In this document: positions 8,212 through 17,089 of the stretch, one piece after another | Numbering within the stretch: position 1 is the first letter of the stretch | How the letters are laid out: every line of letters starts with the position of its first letter | Notes under the pieces: generated by a model | Database searches by the model: none | What the model was told of the DNA's origin: nothing | What the model saw: the letters and a program-made list of their open reading frames with translations, nothing else | NCBI GenBank assembly: GCA_903840165.1 | Contig: CAIMEY010000002.1 | Coordinates: 1 to 64,000, forward strand | Direction of reading: 5' to 3' | Origin: an uncultured Myxococcales bacterium | GTDB taxonomy: Bacteria; Myxococcota_A; UBA9042 | Length of the DNA: 64,000 nucleotides | Program-made: the position numbers and the translations under genes

Positions 8212-9449
8212 CGGAACAAGATGATTTCATAGTCTTTGCGCCGGAGTCGGCCGCGGCCGATGAGCCGGCTTTGGATCCAACCCTCGGTGCATGGCGTGTG
8301 CTGGTGGTCGATGACGACCCGCAGGTTCACACCGTGACCGTGCTGGCCCTGGAGAATGTTGTTGTGGATGGCAAGCCGCTGTCCTTTGTTCACGCCTATG
8401 ACGGTCAGCAAGCCCGCGCATTTCTTTCTGAAATTGACGATTGGGCGCTGGCGCTAGTCGACGTTGTCATGGCCACGGAGGACGACGGGCTCCGCCTAGT
8501 GCAATGGCTTCGCGATGTCAGGCGGAATCGCCAGACTCGGGTCATCCTGCGCACTGGACAGCCCGGGGTAGCGCCCGAGCGTGACGTGATGTTGGGCTAT
8601 GATATCAATGATTACCAACCCAAAGCTGAACTGACTTCGCAACGCCTTGTGACTTCAGTCGTCGGCAGCATTCGCGCTTGGCGGGACTTGCGCCTCATCG
8701 CTGACCAACGCGAGCATCTGGCTTCAATGCATGCCAAACAAAGTCAGTTACTTGCCTCAATTGGGCGCTTTGAGCCCCAGGAGATGTTGTCCACGCTCGG
8801 GCACGACACGCCGGTCACTGTGGAGCGGGGCGACCATGTTGAGCGCGACATGACCTTGATGTTCCTAGACATTCGTTCGTTCACGGCGATGTCAGAGCGT
8901 CTGGGCAGCGACCCAACTTTCGCGCTACTCAACCGCGTGTTCGGGGCAGTTGTGCCGATTGTCTATCAACACTTTGGAATTGTTGATAAATACCTCGGAG
9001 ATGGCCTTCTGGCCTTGTTCCCGCGTCATCCGGACGAAGCCGTGTCGGCCGCGTATGAAGTCCTTGAACGTGTTCGGCAACTCAGCGAAATGGGCTCGGA
9101 ACGCGGTGGCTTTGCCGAACCGGTGCAGGTCAGCATCGGCATTCACCGGGGCCCGACCGTGCTCGGCATCGTCGGCACGCCCAACCGAATCGATCCCACC
9201 GTGATTGCCGACGCCGTCAACGTTTGCGCGCGGTTGGAGCGCCTTACCCGCCAGCACAATGCGTGGCTTCTCGTCAGCCACGACGTCTTCGAGCGCCTCA
9301 GTCCGGCCTTGGCAGCGATGGCCCGACCGCTGGGCGCACTGTCCATTCGCGGCAAGCAGCAGCCTGTGGTGTGCTATGACCTTTTTTGCTGTGATCCTGA
9401 TGATGTGCGTCAGCACAAGCTTGGCCAATTGGTCCGCTTAGATTCTTAG
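8208..9449 (+). CDS. Response regulator fused to class III adenylate cyclase
   Basis: 413 residues. ATG at 8208 overlaps the kinase stop as ATGA and has GAGGAG upstream. Receiver domain about 28-160 with acidic pocket Asp35/36, phospho-acceptor Asp85 and Lys139. The class III cyclase domain (about 210-395) has metal ligands Asp221 (FLDIRSF) and Asp265 (KYLGDGLLALF), the adenine-selecting pair Lys261/Asp335, and transition-state residues Asn338 and Arg342. It is therefore predicted to make cAMP (family knowledge plus residues seen) when phosphorylated by the upstream kinase. Its TAG stop lies on the first bases of repeat R6. Confidence 0.88.
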   Translation: MTEQDDFIVFAPESAAADEPALDPTLGAWRVLVVDDDPQVHTVTVLALENVVVDGKPLSFVHAYDGQQARAFLSEIDDWALALVDVVMATEDDGLRLVQWLRDVRRNRQTRVILRTGQPGVAPERDVMLGYDINDYQPKAELTSQRLVTSVVGSIRAWRDLRLIADQREHLASMHAKQSQLLASIGRFEPQEMLSTLGHDTPVTVERGDHVERDMTLMFLDIRSFTAMSERLGSDPTFALLNRVFGAVVPIVYQHFGIVDKYLGDGLLALFPRHPDEAVSAAYEVLERVRQLSEMGSERGGFAEPVQVSIGIHRGPTVLGIVGTPNRIDPTVIADAVNVCARLERLTRQHNAWLLVSHDVFERLSPALAAMARPLGALSIRGKQQPVVCYDLFCCDPDDVRQHKLGQLVRLDS

Positions 9450-9472
9450 GAGCCCTTAGAGTGAAGCCCTTG
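9449..9472 (+). repeat. 24-bp interspersed element, copy R6
   Basis: Full consensus match. The preceding conserved TAG forms the stop codon of the REC-cyclase gene. First of three same-orientation copies. Confidence 0.88.
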
Positions 9473-9540
9473 TTATTCAAAGCATAAGCTCGCCCTTGCC
9501 CACCGCATCGCCCAGGACATCTCCAACGGACAGCACTCGA

Positions 9541-9564
9541 GGGGCCCTAAGGGGTAAGTGCTTG
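9541..9564 (+). repeat. 24-bp interspersed element, copy R7
   Basis: GGGGCCCT (one mismatch), AGGGG, AA and CTTG at the proper spacing, 92 bp after R6. Confidence 0.72.
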
Positions 9565-9665
9565 TTTTTGCATGAACCGTAGTTTGCGCAAGGCCCAGTC
9601 TTCCGGGAGGGCAAAGCCAGGTCCCGACCACCCGGTAAACGACAGGACCCGGCCTTAGCACCCAA

Positions 9666-9689
9666 GGAGCCCTTAGGCTAAACCCGTTG
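9666..9689 (+). repeat. 24-bp interspersed element, copy R8
   Basis: GGAGCCCT, AGGCT, AA and GTTG, 125 bp after R7. It lies about 40 bp past the stop of the minus-strand AlgX-like gene, in the converging intergenic region. Confidence 0.8.
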
Positions 9690-9725
9690 TTTGCGTTGGT
9701 CAATCCCTGCCCGCGGCACCCGCGC

Positions 9726-10856
9726 TCACCGTTCCGGCGTCAGCTGCCGCTCCAGGGCCAGCTCGATCACGAGGTCGGGCTTCTCGGCGTCAATCAGCGC
9801 CTGGTCAAACCCCGCAAACTCCGCGGCGACGAATCGACCAAAGCTTTCGGCAAAGAACGGGATGAGCCCATTGCCGAAACTGTCATGCAACATCACCACT
9901 TTCAGGGGCCCGCAACTCGGGCAGGCGAAGGCCTCCAACTTGACCCCGGCAGGTCGAGTCACAACGGGAGTGACACGGTGGGCAACCTGCTGTTTCAGAA
10001 GGAGAATTGGTTCATTGGTTCGATAGCGCTCAGCCATGTCGAGCAGGCGCGCCAAGTCTCCTCCGGCCACGCTATGGTCCATAAAGTCCACGCGATTGTT
10101 GGCAATTATGCGCATTTCGGGGGCAATCTTTTGCAGCCACGGCGCAAGGGCCTGATAGCCCGTCCAGGCCCCGCGCGGATTCCAGTGTGTGTCCGTCTTG
10201 AAGTACATCCTTGGACTTCCAGCCTTTTTTGCCGCAAGGAGGGCCTCGCTCAGGTCAAGGACGGGCAGGTCGTGCGCCTTCATCTCGCGCATCCACTGCT
10301 TCAGGCGGCAGGGCTGATCCAGCTTTGTCAGGCCAGAGGGCAAGAACTCAGGATAAACATTCGCTTTGATCGGCACCCAGATGCTCGCATGAGCGATGCC
10401 TCGCGCCTTGAGGAACGCGTGCCGCAATTCCAGGTCGTGGCGCGCTCCTGCAAGCAATTCAGGCGTGTACGGGGCAACGCAGCGGTACGCATCGATGTTC
10501 TTGGCCGCGCCGAGAAATAGCCAGCCATCTTTGCCGATGACAACGTCCTTGCTCGGAGAAACACCCAAAATATCCAGCATTAACGAGGAATGCAGGGCAA
10601 TCAGGCTCGAGCGAAAGCCAAAGTGGTCGCGAAACCAGGACTCCGCTTTTACCGGCCACGCAAAAAGCGCATCCAAAGTCTGGGGTTGGCCCGGGGGCAA
10701 GGACAGGTGGCGATTTTCTTGAGGGGGCGGCGTCGGGTCCATGGCCGAGAGCCAATCGAAGGTCGGCAACAGCAAAACCAATGCAAAGACAACCACAAAG
10801 GCGAATTGCCCAGGCCGAGTCAGGAGCGATTGCGGGCGGTCGATGGTCAGACTCAT
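9726..10856 (-). CDS. AlgX/AlgJ-like SGNH acetyltransferase
   Basis: 376 residues with one N-terminal membrane anchor (about 18-35) and a periplasmic SGNH-hydrolase-like domain. The AlgX/AlgJ-type signatures KTDTHWNPRGAW and VVMLHDSFGNGL carry the expected catalytic His and Ser. These proteins move acetyl groups onto exopolysaccharide in the periplasm after an MBOAT protein passes them across the membrane. The MBOAT gene lies immediately upstream, 2 nt away. ATG at 10856 is chosen; a TTG at 10862 would overlap the upstream stop. No alginate synthesis genes are present, so the polymer is unknown. Confidence 0.85.
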   Translation of the reverse strand: MSLTIDRPQSLLTRPGQFAFVVVFALVLLLPTFDWLSAMDPTPPPQENRHLSLPPGQPQTLDALFAWPVKAESWFRDHFGFRSSLIALHSSLMLDILGVSPSKDVVIGKDGWLFLGAAKNIDAYRCVAPYTPELLAGARHDLELRHAFLKARGIAHASIWVPIKANVYPEFLPSGLTKLDQPCRLKQWMREMKAHDLPVLDLSEALLAAKKAGSPRMYFKTDTHWNPRGAWTGYQALAPWLQKIAPEMRIIANNRVDFMDHSVAGGDLARLLDMAERYRTNEPILLLKQQVAHRVTPVVTRPAGVKLEAFACPSCGPLKVVMLHDSFGNGLIPFFAESFGRFVAAEFAGFDQALIDAEKPDLVIELALERQLTPER

Positions 10857-10858
10857 GG

Positions 10859-12304
10859 TCAAAACCTAAAGTAAATAAACGGGTTATGGGTGGCGCTGGC
10901 CAACACGACGCACGCGCTTACCAACAGCACACCGAGGGCGCCGACCATGGCAACCTGTACCAGGGCTAGTCGACCAAGCTTGGCTTTGCCGTCTTGGCTG
11001 GAAAAAGCATTGATTTTCTTCGATAACCACGGGGCGACGGGTTGGCTCAGGACAAGACCCAGCAGCAGCGCCGTCGCGACGTCACGGCTGAGGTACAAGG
11101 CCAGGGGCCACCGCGTCGTGTCTCCCGGGGCTGCACCAGCGGCGGCGCGAACCATGCCAATTGCTTGGGGAAAACTGTCGGCGCGAAAGACAATCCAGCC
11201 GGCGATGACGACGCCCATCGTGTACAAGTGCCGCAAGGGCAAGGGGAAGCGCGTCAGGATGCGGCCCCAACTGGTCCGCTCGAGCGCCAGGAACGCACCA
11301 TGCCAGAGTCCCCAGACGACAAATGTCCAAGAAGCGCCGTGCCATAGGCCACAGAGCAGAAACACAATCAGCAGGTTTGCCCGGGCACGCCATTCGCCTA
11401 CACGATTGCCACCTAGCGGAATATATAGGTAATCGCGAAACCAGGTCGAGAGCGACATGTGCCAACGCCGCCAAAACGACCGAATGTCCGTTGCAGCGTA
11501 GGGCCAGCGAAAGTTCTCTGTAAAAACAAAGCCATGCATCCGGGCTAGGCCGATTGCCATGTCGGAGTAACCGGAGAAGTCGAAGTAAATCTGTCCCGTA
11601 TAGGCCAGCACGGCCAGCCAAGCCAGAGGTGCCGAGAGTTCTTGATGGGGCAGGGCAAAGAGCGCGTCGGCAGGACGGGCTAATGTATTGGCTATCAAGA
11701 CTTTTTTCGCCAAACCGACCGTGAACCGCTGGGCACCATAGGCAATGTCGGCCAATGCTAGCGGCCGGCGGCCAAGCTGGCCCGCCATGTCATGGTAGCG
11801 AAGAATGGGGCCGGCAATAAGCTGTGGATAAAGGGTCAGATATAAAGCGATTTTTCCGGGATTGCGCTGGACCGACGCATCGCCGCGGTAGATGTCAATG
11901 ACATAGGACAACGCGTGAAACGTATAGAAACTAATGCCTAATGGCAACAGAACTTTGGGAATAGGCAGCGCCACGCCCAGCCACGCAAGGCCGCCGTTGG
12001 CCGACGCTGTGAGCCAGCCCGCGTACTTGAACCACGTAAGCGCAAGTAAATTCAGGGCAATTGCGAGAGCCAGCACCCGCTTGGCCGCCGGCGTCCCGTG
12101 CACGCGCCCCATCCACAGCCCCAACGCCCAGTTGCCGGCGACGGAGGCCAGCATCACCCAGAGCAGACGGGGCTCGCCCCAGGCGTAGAACAGCAGGGAA
12201 ATCAGCAAGAGCCAAGCGTTCTTGGCCCACGATGGCAGCGCGTAGTAGACCAGCAACAGGGCCGGCAGGGCGAGAAACACAAAGGGCGCTGAAGAAAAGA
12301 CCAC
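10859..12304 (-). CDS. MBOAT O-acyltransferase (AlgI-like)
   Basis: 481 residues, about 10-12 membrane segments. The start is taken at the GTG at 12304, which yields MVFSSAPF, the typical AlgI/DltB opening; a TTG at 12370 would add 22 residues. Central and C-terminal MBOAT signatures are present: FSGYSDMAIGLARMHGF, ENFRWPY, FWRRWHMSLSTWFRDYLYIPLGGN and the catalytic His in LLCGLWHGASWTF. It is expected to transfer acyl (probably acetyl) groups across the inner membrane for the adjacent AlgX-like protein. Confidence 0.9.
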   Translation of the reverse strand: MVFSSAPFVFLALPALLLVYYALPSWAKNAWLLLISLLFYAWGEPRLLWVMLASVAGNWALGLWMGRVHGTPAAKRVLALAIALNLLALTWFKYAGWLTASANGGLAWLGVALPIPKVLLPLGISFYTFHALSYVIDIYRGDASVQRNPGKIALYLTLYPQLIAGPILRYHDMAGQLGRRPLALADIAYGAQRFTVGLAKKVLIANTLARPADALFALPHQELSAPLAWLAVLAYTGQIYFDFSGYSDMAIGLARMHGFVFTENFRWPYAATDIRSFWRRWHMSLSTWFRDYLYIPLGGNRVGEWRARANLLIVFLLCGLWHGASWTFVVWGLWHGAFLALERTSWGRILTRFPLPLRHLYTMGVVIAGWIVFRADSFPQAIGMVRAAAGAAPGDTTRWPLALYLSRDVATALLLGLVLSQPVAPWLSKKINAFSSQDGKAKLGRLALVQVAMVGALGVLLVSACVVLASATHNPFIYFRF

Positions 12305-12454
12305 GGTGACCGCATCTCGGGGTTGTCCCCGAAGTTCGGCTAGAATCGCAGGCTTCTTGGCGTGCGGCAAGGCCGCTAGGCGCCGATGGGGCGGGTAGGC
12401 ACGGCTGACCGCAGGGTCCCGGGCGACTAGGCATTGTATAGAGGCATTGCATAA

Positions 12455-12478
12455 GGAGCCCTTGAAGTAAACTCATTG
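12455..12478 (+). repeat. 24-bp interspersed element, copy R9
   Basis: GGAGCCCT, GAAGT, AA and ATTG, followed by an AT-rich stretch. Confidence 0.78.
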
Positions 12479-12611
12479 AAAGTATGTAGTATAGGTGCGG
12501 CTGCTGGGGTTCCAAACGGGGCCGCAAAACGGCCTTCGATGCCAGCATATTCCGGGGCCCGTTGCGGAACTGACTGCCTGCCGCCACGACCTTCCGAGCC
12601 GCGTCGCCCTA

Positions 12612-12635
12612 GGAGCCCTCAGAGTTAACCCCCGA
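12612..12635 (+). repeat. 24-bp interspersed element, copy R10
   Basis: GGAGCCCT, AGAGT and AA are intact; the last four bases (CCGA) deviate. Confidence 0.8.
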
Positions 12636-12745
12636 AAAGTATTGCCGACCACGGCCCACCCCTTTGGCCCGCTTTGCCAGCTCCCGCACATGTGTCTACG
12701 CTTGCGCTGCCGCGGCCGATACCGCGTCTCACAGAGGACCCGTCC

Positions 12746-13483
12746 ATGCAGCCGCGCACCGAGTTGGGCCGCGCCCTGACGCCCCAGGGTCAACCGTTCA
12801 CGCTAACCGAGGAGGGGGGCGCCCTGGTCGTTCGCGTGGGTGGAGCCCTCCTGATGTCCAGCAGGATGTCGGGGTCCGAGGCGCAGATGGCCGCCGTGGC
12901 CCTGGAATCGCTGCTAGACCGGCCGAACCTGCGCGTGCTGGTGGCTGGGCTGGGGCTGGGCTACACGCTGCGTGCGGTCCTCACGTTAGTCGCGGCGCAG
13001 GCCCAGGTCACGGTGTGCGAATTGATGCAGCCGCTGGTCGATTGGCATAGGGGCCCTCTGGGTCAACTTACTGATTTTGCAATCAACGATCCGCGCGCCC
13101 ACCTCGCGATCGGCGACGTCACGGCGTTGCTGCAGAACTCGACCGAGCGGTGGGATGCCATCCTCTTGGACGTGGACAACGGCCCCGATGCCCTCACGCA
13201 TTCGGACAACGCATGGCTGTACGGCGCGGCGGGCCTGCGTCATATGCGCACGTTATTGCAGCCGGGCGGGCAGTTGGTGGTGTGGTCGGCGCACGAAAGT
13301 CCGCCCTTTGTCGAGCGGTTGAAGCAGGCAGGATTTTCGGCCAACGCGCTGCGGGTGCGCGCCCGGGGGACCGTCGCTAAGGGCGGCTTCCACTGGCTGC
13401 TGGTGGGCGCGGTGCCGCACGTGTCCGGACAAGACGCACCGTCTAAAGGGACCGTACGCAGCGAAATCCGTTATAGACACTAA
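12746..13483 (+). CDS. Spermidine-synthase-like methyltransferase-fold protein
   Basis: 245 residues. ATG at 12746 follows an AGAGGA box. A Rossmann fold of the spermidine synthase/class I methyltransferase type is visible: glycine motif VLVAGLGLGYTLRAV, acidic strand end VTVCELMQPLV, IGDVTALL and the DAILLDVDNGPDAL loop. Length and pattern match bacterial 'spermidine synthase family' proteins, many of which are not proven to make polyamines. Its 3' end overlaps the converging FGE-fold gene by 41 nt. Confidence 0.75.
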   Translation: MQPRTELGRALTPQGQPFTLTEEGGALVVRVGGALLMSSRMSGSEAQMAAVALESLLDRPNLRVLVAGLGLGYTLRAVLTLVAAQAQVTVCELMQPLVDWHRGPLGQLTDFAINDPRAHLAIGDVTALLQNSTERWDAILLDVDNGPDALTHSDNAWLYGAAGLRHMRTLLQPGGQLVVWSAHESPPFVERLKQAGFSANALRVRARGTVAKGGFHWLLVGAVPHVSGQDAPSKGTVRSEIRYRH

Positions 13484-14612
13484 CGGTTGTCGGTAGAGCA
13501 ATGTCGCGTACCGAGGCGCGCATCGACGGTGACACGCCGCCAAAGTCGGAGCCACGCAGCACCTTCATCGAGCCAGTCGCAGCGCCGCTGGGATTGGCCG
13601 CGGGCGACGAACTGTAGTAGTCCGCCGCGTACCAATCCGCAACCCATTCAGCGACATTGCCGGCCATGTCGAGCAAACCGTAACCATTGATACCTGCGGG
13701 TTTGCTGCCCACCGCGATAGGGCCGTTGGCGTCGCATCCCTGGTTGTCCGTCGCCGAACCGTCGTCAAACACCGCGTGATCGCAATCAATACCACTGCCC
13801 CATGGGTAGAGTTGGTTGGTCAGTCCGCCCCGCGCTGCCCGTTCCCATTCGGCCTCGGTTGGTAGACGGTCCCCTGCCCAGGCGCAGTACGCCGCAGCTT
13901 GGGTCCAAGTAAGGCAATTTACAGGGAATTGCTGTCGTCCATTCTTAGCCTTGCCCGTCATGCCGTTCCAGCTGTTCCACGTGGCCAAGTCGCCGCTGCA
14001 GGCATCTTCGGTGGTCGACGGCGCAGTGCAACTGCCGGCCAAAACGCACTTTTCGTAGGCACCGGCCGTGACCTCCTGCCGGTCGATAAAGAAGGCAGCG
14101 AGGGTTTCCGGATGCTGAGGCTCCTCCGCGGGGTCGCAACTGCTGTCTAAGGCCGCGCAGCCCATCTGGAACTGGCCGCCAGGCACGTACCGCTTGTCCG
14201 TCGGAAGTTGGACGCAGACGCCCGTCTCATCGCAACTGCGTCCGTCGCCGCAATCGCTGCCCACCGCCTGCAGACTGTGTGTGCAACCACTTGCCGGCAC
14301 GCAGGAATCGACCGTACACGGATTGCCGTCGTCGCACGCTTGCGCGCTGGTGCAAGCCGAGGGTAATTCCATCGTTTCAGTGTCATCGCCGCTTTGAATG
14401 TCGGCATCGCTGGCGACCTCAGCCCCAGGCAGGCGACAGGACCCTGCGACGCACGTCTTGCCTCCACCGCATTGGCTGCTACTCGTGCACGAAAATAAGT
14501 AGTTATCGGCCGAAATCGGTTCTGCACAGCCCACGGTGGCTAGCAGCAGCGCCCAGGCGCAGCACCAATCGAGCATGGCACCCGCCAAGGAGGGGCTCAA
14601 AACTGGCCGCAT
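13443..14612 (-). CDS. Lipoprotein with Cys-rich repeats and FGE/SUMF1 domain
   Basis: 389 residues. ATG at 14612 gives a lipoprotein signal (LATVGC). Residues about 40-140 are Cys-rich (SQCGGGKTCVAGSC, CDDGNPCTVDSCVP, GDGRSCDETGVC), a pattern common in Myxococcota-like surface proteins. From RYVPGGQFQMGC onward is an FGE/SUMF1 fold, with RLPTEAEWERAARGG, YPWG, DMAGNVAEWVADW and a terminal GFRCVRS. Such domains are often binding or scaffold modules rather than formylglycine enzymes, and a sulfatase partner is not present. It overlaps the upstream gene's 3' end by 16 nt, implying one transcript. Confidence 0.82.
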   Translation of the reverse strand: MRPVLSPSLAGAMLDWCCAWALLLATVGCAEPISADNYLFSCTSSSQCGGGKTCVAGSCRLPGAEVASDADIQSGDDTETMELPSACTSAQACDDGNPCTVDSCVPASGCTHSLQAVGSDCGDGRSCDETGVCVQLPTDKRYVPGGQFQMGCAALDSSCDPAEEPQHPETLAAFFIDRQEVTAGAYEKCVLAGSCTAPSTTEDACSGDLATWNSWNGMTGKAKNGRQQFPVNCLTWTQAAAYCAWAGDRLPTEAEWERAARGGLTNQLYPWGSGIDCDHAVFDDGSATDNQGCDANGPIAVGSKPAGINGYGLLDMAGNVAEWVADWYAADYYSSSPAANPSGAATGSMKVLRGSDFGGVSPSMRASVRDIALPTTVSVYNGFRCVRSL

Positions 14613-15682
14613 AGCGCTATCCCCTTGTCCGTCAAGAGCAATTGAGCACTGGCCGGCGTGCCGATTTGTCCCCTCTGATCGTGCCATAGCCAAATCCCCA
14701 ACCCAAGCCCCGCTGCACCGAGCAGCGCCATCGAGGCGGAAATAGTCTTTTCACGTGCAATATCAGAAGATTTAGTCCTCGCCTGCTGATCAGTCACGCC
14801 CACAACCAGTCCGTTCTTGTCTACCTGGGCAAGGCGCGAGACCAGATCATCGCTACTCCCGCGCGCGGCCAAATACGTCAATAAGCCAGCAATTTCCATT
14901 GCTGAGCCTAGGGCGACGGCCGCGTAGGCAGCGATTGGCTTAGGTTCTGCTGGACGCCGAACAGGAGCAGCCATCACCGGCGGAAGTAGTTGCACTACAG
15001 TGGGTTGCCCGACTGAGTCACTGCCCGTCGCCGCCTTGGCCGGCTCCACAGCAACGGGTGGTTCGACACTGGCTTGCCAACGAAGTACCGCGGGGCGGTC
15101 CGCTGCATCGGTCGGAGCGGAATCCAAGAAAAGCCGAAATAATACAGACGCTTGCTGTTGTTGCCCGGCGAGTTGCGTCGCTCGGCCCTGGCGCGCAAGC
15201 AGAGACCAACGCGTCGGTGCATCGCGCCGTGCATCGGCCCAGAGTTCCGCTGCCGCCAGATAGTGGCCGGCTTGCTCAGCACGCGCCGCCTCCTCCGCCT
15301 TGCGATCTGCCCGTCTTTCTGCAATTTCAAGGCGATACGCAGCAGCCTTTTGAACTTGGCCGGCTTCCGCCGTGCGGATGTCGGAGAATTGCTTGTATAA
15401 TTCGTCAGCTTTGTCGATGAGGCCAGCGAGGTGAAAGGACCTTGCCGCGCTAAACAAAGCGATTGGCGCATGTTCCTGGCCGAAATAGTCCAAATACAAC
15501 TCGCCAGCGTGCTGAAATGCCCCATCATCAAAGGCTTTTTTAGCCGCAGACGCCATCGTGGCCAGAAGCTTCTCGTGGCCAGTCGGCGGTGGCGCAGCGT
15601 GCAAGGGCGACGGCAAGGCGATAATCAGCGCCAGTACGCAAATAGACGCCCGCAGGACGCGTGGTTGCGCGGAACAAAACAT
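14597..15682 (-). CDS. Secreted repeat-helix protein with C-terminal membrane segments
   Basis: 361 residues. ATG at 15682 is preferred because a good signal peptide follows (cleavage after PLHA). The longer frame would run through repeat R11. Residues about 40-205 look like TPR-type helices (FDDGAFQHAGELYLDYFGQ, ALFSAARSFHLAGLIDKADELY). A proline-rich linker and two hydrophobic segments (about 255-275 and 315-335) follow. This layout is common in myxobacterial envelope proteins. It is cotranscribed with the FGE-fold lipoprotein. Function is unknown. Confidence 0.7.
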   Translation of the reverse strand: MFCSAQPRVLRASICVLALIIALPSPLHAAPPPTGHEKLLATMASAAKKAFDDGAFQHAGELYLDYFGQEHAPIALFSAARSFHLAGLIDKADELYKQFSDIRTAEAGQVQKAAAYRLEIAERRADRKAEEAARAEQAGHYLAAAELWADARRDAPTRWSLLARQGRATQLAGQQQQASVLFRLFLDSAPTDAADRPAVLRWQASVEPPVAVEPAKAATGSDSVGQPTVVQLLPPVMAAPVRRPAEPKPIAAYAAVALGSAMEIAGLLTYLAARGSSDDLVSRLAQVDKNGLVVGVTDQQARTKSSDIAREKTISASMALLGAAGLGLGIWLWHDQRGQIGTPASAQLLLTDKGIALCGQF

Positions 15683-16035
15683 CTGTGAATTCGAGGGTTT
15701 TGAAAGGTCTCGAGCGGGCAGGCCAGAAACCTCGGGCCTGGGAGCGCTGGCCCTGGGCACCGTCACGGCGGTAGGAGCCCTCTGTCGTAAATCCTTGAAA
15801 TTCAGAGCCATTTGCGACCGCCTAGACAGGACCCGGGCACCCTGCTGGCGGGTGAATGGGACGCCCAAGGATGACCCTGGAACCTGCCCTGGTCAAGAAG
15901 CCGTACATTATTGTAAATTAAGCAGATATTGGACCTGGGGTCGTGCCGCCGCTGAGGTGTACCGGCTTCATGGTCGCCTTTCCGAGGCCCCTGCACATCA
16001 GGAAAGCGTATCAACCTATTGATATTACGGGTTGT
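15683..16035. other. Intergenic region with repeat R11
   Basis: 353 bp upstream of the TPR-like gene and downstream of oleD. Apart from repeat R11 I see no gene, and no hairpin followed by a T-run to terminate the ole operon. Confidence 0.45.
15774..15797 (+). repeat. 24-bp interspersed element, copy R11
   Basis: GGAGCCCT, AA and CTTG intact; positions 10-14 read TGTCG. It is a single copy, opposite in orientation to the downstream minus-strand gene. Confidence 0.72.
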
Positions 16036-17076
16036 TCAAGTCGCGGTCGATATGCCCACACCGGCCCTGACGGCATCGCGGTCTGTTGACGCTTGCTCGG
16101 TAAGCCACTGCTGCAGTCGCACAAGTCCTTGCGCAACGGTGAGTTGAGGAACGTAGTCGAGGTCGCGCCGCGCCGCGCTCAGGTCATACCAATGGGCCGT
16201 AGCCAACTGTTCGGCCAAAAACCGTGTCATCATCGGCTCATGCGCCTGCTGTCGGAGATGTCCGAACCCTTCGAGCAGCGCGCCAAGGAGCCAAGCAATG
16301 CGCGGTGAAACGCTTTGGGAACAAGGCGGAAGACCGCCCGCGGCCAGGATGCCGTTGATCAAATCCCGCTGCGGCATTGGTTCATCCTGGGCAATAAAAT
16401 ACGCGCGCCCAGCACAGGCAGCCCCCGGCCTGACACGGTCCAGGGCCAGCACGTGGGCCAGCGCCGCGTTGTCAATATACGTTGAATCGATTCGCTTTTT
16501 CCCGCCTCCTACCAAGCGCAGGCGTCCCGACTTCGCACGCGCCAGAATCCGTCCCGTGAGCTGCGGGTCATTGGGCCCCCAGACTAGGTGTGGCCTCAGG
16601 GCCACGGTGGCAAGGTCAGGGCTATTCGCTTGCAGAACAAGCAGTTCCGCATCTGCCTTACTTTGCGCGTACGGGCTCGAAAAATGCGTGGCGATGGGCG
16701 TCGCTTCGTCGATGCCCTCCACGTCACCGCCACTGTGCACCACCGACGGGGTGCTTGTGTACACGAGCTTGCGAATCCCCAACGTTTTGCAAGCATTGAG
16801 GACGTTGCGCGTCCCTCGCACATTGGCAAGTTGATAGTCCCGAGCGCTACCCCAAACGCCCGCCTTGGCCGCCACGTGAATCACCGCGTCGCAGCCACGC
16901 GCTGCCTGCAGCACCGTCTCAGTATCGGCCAGATCGCCGCAAACCGTCTGAATGCCAAGGGCTTGCAAGCCTGGCGCCGCGTGGCGTTGCAGACTCCGCA
17001 CTAGGTCGCCGCGCGCGACCAGTTGACGGACAATCGCGCCGCCGACAAAGCCACTGCCGCCCGTGACCAGAATCAT
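16036..17076 (-). CDS. oleD: 2-alkyl-3-oxoalkanoate reductase OleD
   Basis: 346-residue short-chain dehydrogenase of the extended 3beta-HSD type. NAD(P) motif GGSGFVGG (6-13); catalytic YxxxK at Tyr136/Lys140. OleD reduces the OleA product to a 2-alkyl-3-hydroxyalkanoate in head-to-head olefin biosynthesis. ATG at 17076 has CGGAG upstream and lies 13 nt after the oleC stop. Last gene of a tight A-B-C-D operon; that context is what separates it from other 3beta-HSD-like reductases. Confidence 0.9.
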   Translation of the reverse strand: MILVTGGSGFVGGAIVRQLVARGDLVRSLQRHAAPGLQALGIQTVCGDLADTETVLQAARGCDAVIHVAAKAGVWGSARDYQLANVRGTRNVLNACKTLGIRKLVYTSTPSVVHSGGDVEGIDEATPIATHFSSPYAQSKADAELLVLQANSPDLATVALRPHLVWGPNDPQLTGRILARAKSGRLRLVGGGKKRIDSTYIDNAALAHVLALDRVRPGAACAGRAYFIAQDEPMPQRDLINGILAAGGLPPCSQSVSPRIAWLLGALLEGFGHLRQQAHEPMMTRFLAEQLATAHWYDLSAARRDLDYVPQLTVAQGLVRLQQWLTEQASTDRDAVRAGVGISTAT

Positions 17077-17089
17077 CGATAACTCCGTG

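Larger units (their letters stand above)
12305..12745. other. Divergent intergenic region with two repeats
   Basis: 441 bp between the divergent MBOAT and methyltransferase genes. It holds repeats R9 and R10, 157 bp apart in direct orientation. No gene-like frame or RNA gene was seen; promoters for both neighbours must lie here. Confidence 0.5.

Noticed and set aside
9449..9689. CRISPR array
   Set aside because: Only three copies with unequal spacers of different lengths, repeats diverged from each other, and no cas genes nearby.
12842..12849. GGAGCCCT inside the spermidine-synthase-like gene as a further repeat copy
   Set aside because: It lacks the AA at 16-17 and the rest of the motif; a chance 8-mer. 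The GGAGCCCA near 60644 is rejected for the same reason.
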